64,000 nucleotides of DNA from Clostridium sp. (lineage in GTDB: Bacteria; Bacillota; Clostridia; Clostridiales; Clostridiaceae): contig NZ_JARIDH010000022.1 of assembly GCF_029267215.1 (NCBI RefSeq), positions 124,001 through 188,000 of the forward strand, read 5' to 3'. Below, one piece after another: positions 34,250-44,712 of this stretch. Under the pieces are notes generated by a model. The model worked only from the letters and a program-made list of their open reading frames with translations, was not told where the DNA came from and ran no database searches. The number at the start of each line of letters is the position of its first letter. Positions within the stretch are counted from its first letter, which is position 1. A program made the position numbers and the translations under genes.

Positions 34250-36910
34250 TTACAAAAATTCTCCAATGTCCTTTTCAAACAAAGTTTTATTTAATTTCCC
34301 ATTTTCAAAGAAATCTTCTCCATTACTTATATAAATAAGTTCTCCAATTCTATCATTATAATTAAAATTTTGATTTGTTTTTATTCTATAAATAAAATAA
34401 TTCATATCAGCTTTAATCTTTGAAAGCTTTATTATTTTTTCTGCATAATCAATATCATTATTTAAAAGTAACTTTTTATATTTTTGCCATACATCTTCTC
34501 CATTTATTTTTTTTATAGATTCTTCTTTATTATCTTTAACTTCTAATTCATAAGCTAAAAATATTTGAATTTCATTTTCTTTTTTATCTATCAATCTCAT
34601 CTTCTTTTCAATTTCTGAAAAATTAAGATTTCCAACAGAATTCTTAAAAAACTCTCTTGTATTATTTGAATTTTCTCTGCTTGTAACTTCTAAAAGGCTT
34701 TCATTTACAAGTTCATTATATTTGTTAAACTGCTTTTCTTTAAGTATTTCTCTAAGTTCTTTATTTTTTAAAGTTAAATTTGAATTTTTTCTAACATCTT
34801 CTTTATATATGCTTACTGCATCATCTAAATTAAAGAAATAAACTATTGAATCCTCCTTTAGGCAGGATCTATTTATTCTTCCTAAAAACTGTTCTTCACT
34901 ATCTAATATAGATGAATCTTTAAATCCAATATCCATATCTATGTCTACTCCAGCTTCTATAACCTGAGTTGAAACTAAAATTATGTTTTCTAAAGGATAT
35001 TTTAATTTATTACCTTTAATCTCATCTATTATATTTTTTCTTTCAACAGAATTATCATCTCCTGTTAATAGTCTAATCTCTGATTTTATTTCTCCTAATT
35101 CTTCTTTTGATTTAAGTTCTTGAAAAAATTTATAGGCACTTTTTTTATTTATAAATTCTACTATTCTCTTTTTTCCCTCATATTCTTTAAGCTTTTCAAT
35201 TAATTTCTCGAAAATTTCTTCATCCTCTAAATCCATTAGAGAATAATCTACCTTTACTCTATTTTTAAACTTCTTGTTTTTAAAATATTTATCTCTGTTT
35301 TTTATTAAATTAACTGAATTATCATTTTCTAACCCCTTTGAATTTAATAGTTTTTCTAAATTTGGTAAAGTAGCAGACATTATTATAATCTTTATATTTA
35401 GTAACTTTGAAAATTCATTTAAAAACTCTATTATTTCTCTCCATATTAAATTTTTATAACTTTGTATTTCATCAAGTATTATTACACTATTTGCTAATTG
35501 GTGAAAAGCAAATATATTTTCTTTATTTGTTCCAAACATATATGAAAATAAAGATACGTGAGTTGTTAAAATCATAGGATAATTTAAAAACTGCCTATTT
35601 AATAAGGATTTTGAATAATCAATGTATTCTTCATTTTCAAAATAAGAATCTCTTTCATAGTTATCATTTATTACTTCTTTTATTGGAAACAATGAATTTA
35701 TAACCGCAATTTCTTCTAAAACTTCTTTGTTGGTTTTATATATTTTTTTTAAAGTTTCAATATTTTGTTCTATAAGAGTGTTAAATGGATAAACATAAAA
35801 TATCTTATTTTTTGAAGGATCCTTTTCTATTATTTTAAAAGCTAAATTATTTGCTACATTACTCTTTCCACTACCTGTAGGTGCTTCTAGATAAAATATA
35901 TTTTTGTTTAAATTTTTAACCATCTCCTTTTCAGCATCTAAAAACATCTCATTTCTTAAGATATTTATATTATCTACTTTGGAAAAATCTTGATTTTTTC
36001 CATATTCACTTTTTTCATATTCTCTTATGTGTTTATAAATCTCCCCCTCTCTAAAGCTCTTATAAAACTTACCTATATCCTTAATTGTTCCTATATCATT
36101 TATCTCTGTTCCACTCATATATTCAGATGTAGCATAATAATCACAGGCTATTAAAATTGAAAGCATAAACCTTTCATAGGTGTATAAGTTTATTGAATTT
36201 TTGGTTTCATTTTCCTCTTCTAAAATTATCTTATTAAATTCCTTAAACCTATCTATTATTAAATTTATCTTCCCTTTATTTAATCTTAGTTTTTTAAAAT
36301 AAACTGGTTCTATAACGTTCTTAATTCCCCTTATTTTATACTCTTCAAATTCTACCATAAGCTTACCAAAATCTCCTGAATATAATTTAATATCATCTAA
36401 AGGAGAATGGTGTTTTGATATTATATATGAATTTAAAATAAGTAATGCAAAAAACACATCTTTATTGTCTTTTCCTATCTTATATGCTTTTCCTAAATTT
36501 AAAATTTCCTCTAAAAAATAATCTATATATATTATTGATGAATATATGGAATGATTTGTATCTGAAATAAGTCCCATATCAATTTTTAAATCATTATCCA
36601 TTTTTTCCTTTTGAAAATTCGGATTTATTTTTCCTATATCATGTAAGCTAATTATTCCTAAAAGCATTTTTCTAAATAGTTCTTTTTCTTCCTCCAAAGG
36701 ATTCTTTAAGAATATATTTTCAAAATTTAAAAAAATCTTTTCTAATTCTTTATCCTCATAAATTCTTTTAAAATACTTTTTACATAACTCTATATGTATT
36801 TTTAAGGTTTCTTTTTCTTTTATATTTTCATTATCTTTATGTGCAAAAACTTTATAATTTTCTTTTGTTAAATCATCTAAATCTATATAATCTAAAAATT
36901 TTAAATACAT
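34250..36910 (-). CDS. cas3: CRISPR nuclease-helicase Cas3
   Basis: 886 residues from the ATG at 36910 (SD AAAGGGG; a more upstream ATG overlaps no SD). The HD nuclease is at the N-terminus (His90-Asp91 in LHDIGKINPNF). The helicase has Walker A EAPTGSGKS (~343-350), DEIQ box VIILDEIQSYK, motif III SATLPN and late motifs TQVIEAGVDIDMD and EQFLGRINR. It is recruited by Cascade to degrade target DNA. HD and helicase are fused in the usual order. No frameshift seen. Follows cas5 with a 111-nt gap. Confidence 0.96.
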   Translation of the reverse strand: MYLKFLDYIDLDDLTKENYKVFAHKDNENIKEKETLKIHIELCKKYFKRIYEDKELEKIFLNFENIFLKNPLEEEKELFRKMLLGIISLHDIGKINPNFQKEKMDNDLKIDMGLISDTNHSIYSSIIYIDYFLEEILNLGKAYKIGKDNKDVFFALLILNSYIISKHHSPLDDIKLYSGDFGKLMVEFEEYKIRGIKNVIEPVYFKKLRLNKGKINLIIDRFKEFNKIILEEENETKNSINLYTYERFMLSILIACDYYATSEYMSGTEINDIGTIKDIGKFYKSFREGEIYKHIREYEKSEYGKNQDFSKVDNINILRNEMFLDAEKEMVKNLNKNIFYLEAPTGSGKSNVANNLAFKIIEKDPSKNKIFYVYPFNTLIEQNIETLKKIYKTNKEVLEEIAVINSLFPIKEVINDNYERDSYFENEEYIDYSKSLLNRQFLNYPMILTTHVSLFSYMFGTNKENIFAFHQLANSVIILDEIQSYKNLIWREIIEFLNEFSKLLNIKIIIMSATLPNLEKLLNSKGLENDNSVNLIKNRDKYFKNKKFKNRVKVDYSLMDLEDEEIFEKLIEKLKEYEGKKRIVEFINKKSAYKFFQELKSKEELGEIKSEIRLLTGDDNSVERKNIIDEIKGNKLKYPLENIILVSTQVIEAGVDIDMDIGFKDSSILDSEEQFLGRINRSCLKEDSIVYFFNLDDAVSIYKEDVRKNSNLTLKNKELREILKEKQFNKYNELVNESLLEVTSRENSNNTREFFKNSVGNLNFSEIEKKMRLIDKKENEIQIFLAYELEVKDNKEESIKKINGEDVWQKYKKLLLNNDIDYAEKIIKLSKIKADMNYFIYRIKTNQNFNYNDRIGELIYISNGEDFFENGKLNKTLFEKDIGEFL

Positions 36911-37021
36911 AATGATCCCCTTTCTTTTTAATTTAATTTTCATATAAAATTTGGCTGTATTACATATCCAAAAAGTATATATAATACAGCCTATTACTTT
37001 AACTTATTTAAAATATTTTTT

Positions 37022-37819
37022 CTATATAAATTGAAGTGTTTTATCTTTAACTTTATAAATTAAACTCTCTTTTTCTTTTTCTAAATAGCTATTTGTATAA
37101 ATTAAGCCCTTACATTCATACATTGTTGTTTCATCATTTAAAGTTATTGGTAAAAATTCTTCATATTTATAATAAGTTTCTTCTTTATAGTTTTCATCTT
37201 CAAATTCATTAAACATATTAAATATATCATCTTTCTCTTTCTTAGAAAGCCTATAACTATCTTTTATAAAGAAACTATCTATACGATTTACTTCTATACA
37301 CTCTTCACAATTACATATTTCATAGTTTAATAAATCTACCATGTGATCATTTTTACCTAGGTATGGTAAATATACATAATTTCTATTTAAAATAGCCTTT
37401 GAAATTTTATTTGCTTCTTCTCCATCTAAAAGAAGATATATATCCCAAGAAGGGTTTTCTAGCCATTGCTCTTTAATAATAAGAGTTCCCCCTTGCTCCT
37501 GTGAAGCATATCCAACAGTATTATTGAATACATTTAATCTCTTTCTAATAACCCCATTTTTATTATTAGGGACTATTGAAATCTTTAAATCTTTAAGTTT
37601 TTCATAAAACTCTGGAAACTTTGTTTCTATCTTTTTAGATTTTTCACCCTTATATTTTGAATTTCTCTGATTGTATCCACCATATCCTAATATTGCTCCA
37701 AATATACCAAGAAGAGCTACTTTGTGTATATGACCATAGGTAAAGTACATATTAGAATTAACATCTGGTCTTTTGAAAAATCCAGTTTTCCCTTCTAATG
37801 TGAATTTTAAAGCTTTCAT
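37022..37819 (-). CDS. cas5: Cascade subunit Cas5 (type I-B)
   Basis: A 265-residue RAMP protein starting MKALKFTLEGKTGFFKRPDV, then FTYGHIHKVALLGIFGAILG, the Cas5 N-terminal pattern for I-B. Cas5 caps the 5' handle of crRNA in Cascade and contacts Cas8b. It begins 3 nt after the cas7 stop. Cys-rich YEICNCEECIEVNR in the middle is unusual for Cas5 and might bind a metal. Complete. Confidence 0.93.
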   Translation of the reverse strand: MKALKFTLEGKTGFFKRPDVNSNMYFTYGHIHKVALLGIFGAILGYGGYNQRNSKYKGEKSKKIETKFPEFYEKLKDLKISIVPNNKNGVIRKRLNVFNNTVGYASQEQGGTLIIKEQWLENPSWDIYLLLDGEEANKISKAILNRNYVYLPYLGKNDHMVDLLNYEICNCEECIEVNRIDSFFIKDSYRLSKKEKDDIFNMFNEFEDENYKEETYYKYEEFLPITLNDETTMYECKGLIYTNSYLEKEKESLIYKVKDKTLQFI

Positions 37820-37822
37820 GTA

Positions 37823-38776
37823 TTACAACACCTCTTTTTTACTAAAGATATTGTAATATTTAGCTCCTTCAAAATTAGCTTTCAAATCAATTGTTAAAGG
37901 ATTATAGAATATTTCTATACTTTCAATCCTATCCTCTAAGCCCTCTAAAACCTCTTTAAAATTTAATTCGAAAATATTTTTTTCTTCCCCTTTTATAAAC
38001 TTCACATATCTATCTAGATTTGGTAAATATAATGTACTATCTGTTTTTATAAATATTGAAAGTTCATTTTCACATCCAACTTTTGAATTGGTTGCAAATG
38101 AAGTTGTTGATGAAATTGCAGCTTCTTTAAACTCCTTATAATCCTCTTCTGTATATCCATCTGTAACACCTAAATTTATAAACTCTTTATACGCAAGTGG
38201 ATTTATAACAAAAGGATAGCAATAATGTGCTTCTGGAGTTACTATTTTACTTCCTAATGTTGAATTTTTTGCCTCTTCATCACCTTTTTTATTAGCCTTT
38301 TCACTTCCATCTCTAAAAGGAGAAAGTATTTTCTGTTCCTCAGCCTCTGCCTCATCATATATATTGTATCCTTGACCTATTTGAACAGCCCCAGTTATTG
38401 ATATATTATTATTACTCTCTGCAAAGGTAGCTCCAAAGTTTTTTACATCTTTAGCTTTAAAAAGATTCATTAAAACATTTCTACCATCTTTTTCATCTTT
38501 TAAATTATCAATACTAAAGATTTCCTCATATCTTTCTTTTAGTGATTTTGGAACTAAAGAAACTTCTCCTTTTTTTCCATCTGAAAACTTCATTGATTTT
38601 ATATAAAGAACCTTATCACCTGCATTATCCCATGATTTTTTCATAGGATATTTTAAAGCTTTGTCACTTCCAAATATATCTCCTTCAGAAGTTGTTTTTG
38701 GAAATCCTGTAAAATCAGCATTCCAGTTTGCCATTCTTGATGAAATGCAAATTAATCCATAAACTCTTTTATCCAT
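37823..38776 (-). CDS. cas7: Cascade backbone Cas7 (Csh2 family)
   Basis: 317 residues starting MDKRVYGLICISSRMANWNA, then GDIFGSDKALKYPMKKSW. The SRMANWNADFTG and ITGAVQIGQGYN motifs match the DevR/Csh2 Cas7 group. Multiple copies line the crRNA spacer. I chose ATG at 38776 after GAGAGGAGAATTAG; a start 33 nt upstream would overlap the cas8b end. It starts only 4 nt past the cas8b stop. Confidence 0.94.
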   Translation of the reverse strand: MDKRVYGLICISSRMANWNADFTGFPKTTSEGDIFGSDKALKYPMKKSWDNAGDKVLYIKSMKFSDGKKGEVSLVPKSLKERYEEIFSIDNLKDEKDGRNVLMNLFKAKDVKNFGATFAESNNNISITGAVQIGQGYNIYDEAEAEEQKILSPFRDGSEKANKKGDEEAKNSTLGSKIVTPEAHYCYPFVINPLAYKEFINLGVTDGYTEEDYKEFKEAAISSTTSFATNSKVGCENELSIFIKTDSTLYLPNLDRYVKFIKGEEKNIFELNFKEVLEGLEDRIESIEIFYNPLTIDLKANFEGAKYYNIFSKKEVL

Positions 38777-38780
38777 ATAA

Positions 38781-40553
38781 CTAATTCTCCTCTCTCTCAA
38801 CTTTTTCAAATATTATATTGCCGCTTAAATATCCCGCTGTTATGAAATCACCTTGTATTTTACCTTCTACTTCATATCCTAAAACCATAGTATAAAGTCT
38901 TTTAAATCTAACATCTTTAACTAAGTCTAAATCATAGTTATATTTTTTATAAAACTTAAAAAGATTTGACTTTATTATCTCATCATTTTTCGCATTAATT
39001 ATTGGATTTGCTAAAGATAAAGGCTTGTTTTTACCCTTGCTCTTTCCTATTAAATATGAAGTTAATTGACCAACTGCAAAAAAATATTCTCTATCACTTT
39101 CTATAGCATCTTCTTTGTTTTCTAAGACTTTATTTCTTAATCCTTTTCTTATGCCCATAAGAATATCAGCCATGCTTTCCTCTCCTCCTTCAAAATACTC
39201 TTTTAAAGAGTAGATTAAATTAAATTGATTTAACGCCTTTATAAAATATCCGTTATCTAAAGAAGTTTTTAAGGATAATCTTGAAGCTTTATTTAAAACA
39301 TTCCAAACATGAGTTTTATCACCTTTATAGAACCAATTAAAAAGTTCTCCTCTCGCCATAAATAAAGCTCTTTTTAAATAAACTTCTTTAATTGAAATAT
39401 CTTCTGAAAAGTAATTTGTTATTAAAAACTTGTTAAAAAATATTACATTTATTAAGCTTTGTAAATCCTTTTTATTATCAATAACTTTGTAGTCCCAATT
39501 ATCTTCTTTTTTCCTGTTTTGAAGTAAAACTTCTCTTTTTTCACCTATTATATTTTTAAATTCAAATACTTTATTTAACTTAGGAGAATATTTTGGAATA
39601 ATGTCATAATCCTTAATTTCACATTCTTTTCCTTTTAAAACTCTTATGTAAATCCCACTGAATTCTTCCTTTAAAAATTCTCCATCCTCAATAGCAAAAA
39701 ACTCTGAATCATTTAAATAAACGTTACATTTTCTTTGTACAGCTAAATTAAAAAGAAAATCAAAAACTTTTTTCTGTCTTAAAACCTCCTCTTGATTTAA
39801 TAAGGTTGGAAAACCTAAATCTCTTGTCTTATTTTCTAAATAAGGTTTTTTTGAATTTAAGCCCATATTATCATTGGGAACTCCCTTAATTTCTCCATTT
39901 ATTTTCAAGTTATATTCATTGCTATTATAAATATTTGGAACTAAATAACGTTTACCTTCTTTGTAAAAATCCTCTTCATCAAACAAGAAGAATATCTTTA
40001 AATAATTTTTATCTTTTAAATCTACATCTAAAGTAAAAATATTTTCCAAAATCCAAGACTTAACCTTAGATAGCTTTTCTAAATCAACTTCTCCTAATTG
40101 CTTTTCTACTTCTTCATATATCTCTAAAGATTTTTTCTTTTTATAATATTTTTCTCTTTGATTTGATAGAATCTTATAATATTCATCTATACGCTCTTTG
40201 TTCAGCTTTCTTTTTCCATTTTTTTCATCAGGTTTTAAACTATCTTTTTTAATAAAAAAACTTAAATAGTTATTACTATGTATAACTTTTTTCCCATCAA
40301 TTGGTTTTTGCATATTTATAAGACTATTATAATCCATTTTACAAATCAGCTTAAAATTTTCTATGGTAGAATCAATTTTTTTATTTTTTTTATCAAATAT
40401 AATATTAGTTCTAAAAAATTCTTTAAGATTTCCATTTTCATCTGGCTTTACTATTAAATAAGTTCCATCACTTGGAATATAATTGTCTAATATTTTGCTT
40501 TCTAAATTATCCCCAAAATTACTATAAATATAGTTTTTAACTTGATCTAACAT
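38781..40553 (-). CDS. cas8b: Cascade large subunit Cas8b (Csh1 family)
   Basis: A 590-residue large subunit placed, as usual, between cas6 and cas7. Landmarks: MLDQVKNYIYSNFGDNLE at the start, YLSFFIKKDSLKP, LRNKVLENKEDAI, then EYFFAVGQLTSYLIGKSKGK near residue 490, the pattern of I-B Csh1/Cas8b proteins. Cas8b recognises the PAM and helps open the target DNA. It may also carry an internal start producing a small Cas11-like subunit from its C-terminal helical part (from about residue 470), as reported for other I-B systems; that is inference. SD GGAGGGGAGG. Confidence 0.9.
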   Translation of the reverse strand: MLDQVKNYIYSNFGDNLESKILDNYIPSDGTYLIVKPDENGNLKEFFRTNIIFDKKNKKIDSTIENFKLICKMDYNSLINMQKPIDGKKVIHSNNYLSFFIKKDSLKPDEKNGKRKLNKERIDEYYKILSNQREKYYKKKKSLEIYEEVEKQLGEVDLEKLSKVKSWILENIFTLDVDLKDKNYLKIFFLFDEEDFYKEGKRYLVPNIYNSNEYNLKINGEIKGVPNDNMGLNSKKPYLENKTRDLGFPTLLNQEEVLRQKKVFDFLFNLAVQRKCNVYLNDSEFFAIEDGEFLKEEFSGIYIRVLKGKECEIKDYDIIPKYSPKLNKVFEFKNIIGEKREVLLQNRKKEDNWDYKVIDNKKDLQSLINVIFFNKFLITNYFSEDISIKEVYLKRALFMARGELFNWFYKGDKTHVWNVLNKASRLSLKTSLDNGYFIKALNQFNLIYSLKEYFEGGEESMADILMGIRKGLRNKVLENKEDAIESDREYFFAVGQLTSYLIGKSKGKNKPLSLANPIINAKNDEIIKSNLFKFYKKYNYDLDLVKDVRFKRLYTMVLGYEVEGKIQGDFITAGYLSGNIIFEKVEREEN

Positions 40554-40738
40554 CCATTCTTTCCTCCCCTCCTAATTAACTTCTACTTATCATATCAAAG
40601 GTTTCAATACCAATAATTATTTTATTTAAACTACTTTTTAATTAATTATGCTTTTAAATATTTCTTAATAAATAAAATTAGTTGACTAACTACTTTTATT
40701 TACTTTTAAGTTTATTTTTTACAATAGATATCAAAAAT

Positions 40739-41431
40739 TTATAGCCACCTATAGTTTAAAAATCCAAATCCTCTTGAATTGATTTCTCCAATTCCTACAC
40801 CTATACTCATATAAGCTATCTTTTGAGATAATTCATCATCACTTACATTTAAGGTTAATTTATCACCGAGAATTTTTATTTCTTTATAATTTGTGGCTAT
40901 TGGTTTTTTATTATTAAATTCTATAGAATTAAATAAAGGAAAATCTTCATTTATATTCTCTCCATAAAACTCGTTATACTTTTTAATCAGGTTAACTTTT
41001 AATCTATTTGCATACTCATCAATATTCATATTGCCTTTCCAATACCCAAAATCATTTTTAATTACAACTGGAGTAATTGAATAAAGTCTATCAATATGAT
41101 GTTTTTTTATTTCTTTAATATCAACTTTTATACACTTTAATGATTTTGTATAACTTTTATGAAGTTCGTTTAAAAGATAGTTAGCTAACTTGCTATCTAT
41201 TGTTCGTAATTGAAAAGTATAAATATTGTCCTTTTTATAAATCTTTTCTTTTTCAACAGGATAAAAAGAATTAAAAGTGTACATCTTGTACGAATTTTTC
41301 TTATGTAAACTTAAAAATTCATCATTTCTCGATAAAGTTGTATCTATAAGCTTACAAATCTCTTTTGAAGCATCACTCTGACTTATATCATCTAAAGTAT
41401 AAACTTTTATATCTTCTTGAAAAATATTCAC
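40739..41431 (-). CDS. cas6: CRISPR pre-crRNA endoribonuclease Cas6
   Basis: 230 residues of paired RAMP folds. The C-terminal Gly-rich loop GVGIGEINSRGFGFLNYRW is the Cas6 signature. HHIDRLYSITPVVI may supply a catalytic His. It cuts pre-crRNA within the repeat. It is the first cas gene; GTG at 41431 follows AAGGAGGTGAG by 4 nt. The leader upstream contains a promoter and a degenerate CRISPR repeat. The 185-nt gap to cas8b is AT-rich. Confidence 0.93.
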   Translation of the reverse strand: MNIFQEDIKVYTLDDISQSDASKEICKLIDTTLSRNDEFLSLHKKNSYKMYTFNSFYPVEKEKIYKKDNIYTFQLRTIDSKLANYLLNELHKSYTKSLKCIKVDIKEIKKHHIDRLYSITPVVIKNDFGYWKGNMNIDEYANRLKVNLIKKYNEFYGENINEDFPLFNSIEFNNKKPIATNYKEIKILGDKLTLNVSDDELSQKIAYMSIGVGIGEINSRGFGFLNYRWL

Positions 41432-41529
41432 TCTTCTCACCTCCTTATAAAATATTCCTTTATATTAAGTTTAGTTCTTGATAAAATACATAATAAATTC
41501 AAAAATTTAACTTAATAATATTTACCTTT

Positions 41530-41559
41530 TGTCAAAAACATCTTATGTTATAGTTAAAA
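41530..41559 (-). repeat. Degenerate CRISPR repeat in the cas operon leader
   Basis: The plus-strand segment TGTCAAAAACATCTTATG plus TTATAGTTAAAA matches the array repeat at 21 of 30 positions without gaps, including 12 of 13 in ACATCCTATGTTA. It is ~255 bp from the end of array 2 and lies in the transcribed leader between the cas promoter (41631) and cas6. It could be a relic of an older array or a pseudo-repeat that makes a Cas6-processed regulatory RNA. Confidence 0.65.
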
Positions 41560-41630
41560 ATTTTCACTCATTAAAAATATTTTTTAAACACTCAAAGAGT
41601 TAACATTAATTAAATATATTTGACAATTTA

Positions 41631-41658
41631 ATTTTATCACCATTTTTTTACTTGTCAA
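41631..41658 (-). promoter_or_regulatory. Promoter of the cas operon
   Basis: Minus-strand TTGACA (41658-41653), 16-nt spacer, TAAAAT (41636-41631). Initiation near 41624 would give a ~190-nt leader to cas6 that includes the degenerate repeat. Confidence 0.65.
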
Positions 41659-41814
41659 ATTTTTCTTTTTTAAATTTAACCATTTATTTAATTTTATTCC
41701 ATTATTTATTTAAAATTTATTTTTTATTTTATAAATTTATTACTTAATTATCCATACTTTTATCATTTAAACAAATTTTAAAAAGCTTGATAATCTAATT
41801 TTAGTCTTTATCTT

Positions 41815-44397
41815 TTTAATGTGTACACTATGTTAAGGTTCAATGAGCAGAAATTGGAAAATGTGGATTGGAGCAGATTATTTAAATACATCCTATGTTA
41901 AGGTTCAATTATACTACTATACTACTTCCTATAGAAATACTATCTATTTAAATACATCCTATGTTAAGGTTCAATGTTGCTAATCTTTTGTCTATGTTAT
42001 AGCCTAATTTATTTAAATACATCCTATGTTAAGGTTCAATAAAGTTATAGAAGGATTCTTATATATTTCTTTTAATTTAAATACATCCTATGTTAAGGTT
42101 CAATGCCATTAATATAGTTGGTAAATTAGTTGCTATAGCATTTAAATACATCCTATGTTAAGGTTCAATTAATAGACAATATAATGGATAACAATATATA
42201 TCTATCATTTAAATACATCCTATGTTAAGGTTCAATTTGTCTATATACATTAGAGGAAGCTCAAGAGCGAATATTTAAATACATCCTATGTTAAGGTTCA
42301 ATGATAATGGTTTGAGTATTGAAGATTTAACTACGAAATTTAAATACATCCTATGTTAAGGTTCAATAAGATTAGTAGACTCTGTTATTGTAATTGTTAC
42401 GTTATTTAAATACATCCTATGTTAAGGTTCAATAAGTCTTTTCTTAATCTAATTTCATGCTTATAAACAATTTAAATACATCCTATGTTAAGGTTCAATT
42501 TGCTCTTAAAGTTCAGGAGTTCAGAACTAAAGCAAGATTTAAATACATCCTATGTTAAGGTTCAATATTATAACTTGTAATAATAAAAAATATTCTTATA
42601 TGATTTAAATACATCCTATGTTAAGGTTCAATGATATTGAAGAAATAAACGACTTTATGAAAAGTTCATTTAAATACATCCTATGTTAAGGTTCAATCTA
42701 CCCTTAAATTCTATACCTGCACCACTTCCAACATTTAAATACATCCTATGTTAAGGTTCAATCCAACTCTTGATAATGAGCCTGAATACATCACTTCATT
42801 TAAATACATCCTATGTTAAGGTTCAATTTAGTGTTCTCTTCTTGTAGTTGTTTTAAAATGTTATTTAAATACATCCTATGTTAAGGTTCAATTTAGTTCT
42901 CTCTTTTCCTGTCTTAGTAATGTAATCTATTTAAATACATCCTATGTTAAGGTTCAATGCTCAACTTGCCGTTACCGCAGCAACAAAAGCTAATTTAAAT
43001 AAATCCTATGTTAAGGTTCAATTTACACCTCAGCCAGTAGCATCTCAACCAACTGTATTTAAATACATCCTATGTTAAGGTTCAATATGCTATGGGATTT
43101 AATACAGGTTCAATGTCAAAATTTAAATACATCCTATGTTAAGGTTCAATGCTGGAAGAAAAGATGTTATAAAGGCTGTTGATTAATTTAAATACATCCT
43201 ATGTTAAGGTTCAATTAGCCTTTTCTAAGTTGTTAATGGTGCAAGTGTTGTATTTAAATACATCCTATGTTAAGGTTCAATATAAGCTTATAAGAGTATT
43301 TAAACAAGAAAAATTTATTTAAATACATCCTATGTTAAGGTTCAATAAATATATTGTTGATTATTAGAGGAACGTCTTATATATTTAAATACATCCTATG
43401 TTAAGGTTCAATTTGAACCAAACAATCTGTTAATAAACTTACATCATTATTTAAATACATCCTATGTTAAGGTTCAATTAGAAAAATTTGCAATTACATT
43501 TTTCTTTTCAACATTTAAATACATCCTATGTTAAGGTTCAATCTTCAAGGTAATTTTAGAATTGGACAAGATAATGTATTTAAATACATCCTATGTTAAG
43601 GTTCAATTAGCTCTCTTCTTCATCTGTAGCTTGTTTGTAAACTATTTAAATACATCCTATGTTAAGGTTCAATATAAAAATGATTCTGTAGAAGTTTTTA
43701 TAATAAGCAAATTTAAATACATCCTATGTTAAGGTTCAATACTATATCTCCACACTTTTTCAAGCGCTGGTAAACAATTTAAATACATCCTATGTTAAGG
43801 TTCAATAGGAAGATGAGTAAATTTCTAGTTTATCAAGCTAAATTTAAATACATCCTATGTTAAGGTTCAATGAAGAAATGACAATGTTAAATATGTTGAC
43901 ATACAAATTTAAATACATCCTATGTTAAGGTTCAATATAACAAGTAACAATATAACAAATGGAGGAGAAATAATTTAAATACATCCTATGTTAAGGTTCA
44001 ATGTATGGCTTAGAGCAATCAATTGCTTTATTACTATATTTAAATACATCCTATGTTAAGGTTCAATAACAAAATGCAAAAAACCATTTGTAACAGAACC
44101 ACTATTTAAATACATCCTATGTTAAGGTTCAATTTAAGATAAAATATCAATTTTAAATAAAAAATATTCATTTAAATACATCCTATGTTAAGGTTCAATT
44201 CAGCATTTATAACTTCCTCTGCTTCATGTTCATCTATTTAAATACATCCTATGTTAAGGTTCAATAGAAAAAGTAAATTCGCAAAGTCAGGGTATGCTGA
44301 TATTTAAATACATCCTATGTTAAGGTTCAATTTCAAAAATGCTTAAAAATAAGAATTAATTTACATCATTTAAATACATCCTATGTTAAGGTTCAAT
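41815..44397 (-). CRISPR. CRISPR array 2, 40 repeats, type I-B
   Basis: Forty 30-bp repeats (39 spacers, about 34-37 nt) with the same repeat as array 1. The leader-distal repeat (41815-41844) is degenerate in its first half (GTGTACACTATGTTAAGG), as expected at an old end. One internal repeat near 42993 has AAATCC for ACATCC. The leader is at the right end (44398 upward), so transcription is toward the cas genes on the minus strand. No spacer is shared with array 1 by eye. Two arrays flanking one cas operon, with one repeat type, can both be served by the single Cas6 and Cascade. Confidence 0.98.
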
Positions 44398-44580
44398 ACT
44401 TGAAAAATAGCCATTCTTCTATTTTAAGATTTAACTTAATATTAGTTATTTACTTACTTCTAATACTATTTTACCAATGTTTTTCATTAATTGAAAGTAT
44501 TAATTTTAAAATTGTGTTTAATGTAGTTATTTCAATGGTTTAAGCATGTTTTATAAACAATTTTAATTGGTAAAAATTTT
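44398..44580 (-). promoter_or_regulatory. Leader and promoter of CRISPR array 2
   Basis: Homologous to leader 1: AAAATAGCCATT next to the repeat, ATTTTACCAATG (44468-44479) with inverted partner ATTGGTAAAA (44566-44575), GTTATTTCAATGGTTTAA further out. The promoter TTTCAA (44496-44491), 17-nt spacer, TAAAAT (44473-44468) is conserved in position. Start would be ~65 nt before the first repeat. Confidence 0.75.
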
Positions 44581-44672
44581 GTTATTATTAGTACTTGATT
44601 TATATTTTAATTTTGTTATTAAGAAAATTGTATTTCACAAAAAATATTTGATGAATAGTTAATTTTATTTAC

Positions 44673-44712
44673 AAAATGACTATTGTTATAATATTATAAC
44701 AACAATCATTTT
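44673..44712. promoter_or_regulatory. 40-bp palindrome upstream of leader 2
   Basis: AAAATGACTATTGTTATAAT (44673-44692) and ATTATAACAACAATCATTTT (44693-44712) are inverted repeats matching 18 of 20 positions with no loop. It is a possible operator for a dimeric repressor or a cruciform-forming site. Nothing comparable is seen near array 1. Confidence 0.5.

Noticed and set aside
40591-40608. Repeat-like ATTGAAACCTTTGATATG in the cas6-cas8b gap as a creA gene
   Set aside because: Match to the repeat needs gaps, the ATTTAAAT handle is absent, and no toxin ORF or promoter pair is evident.
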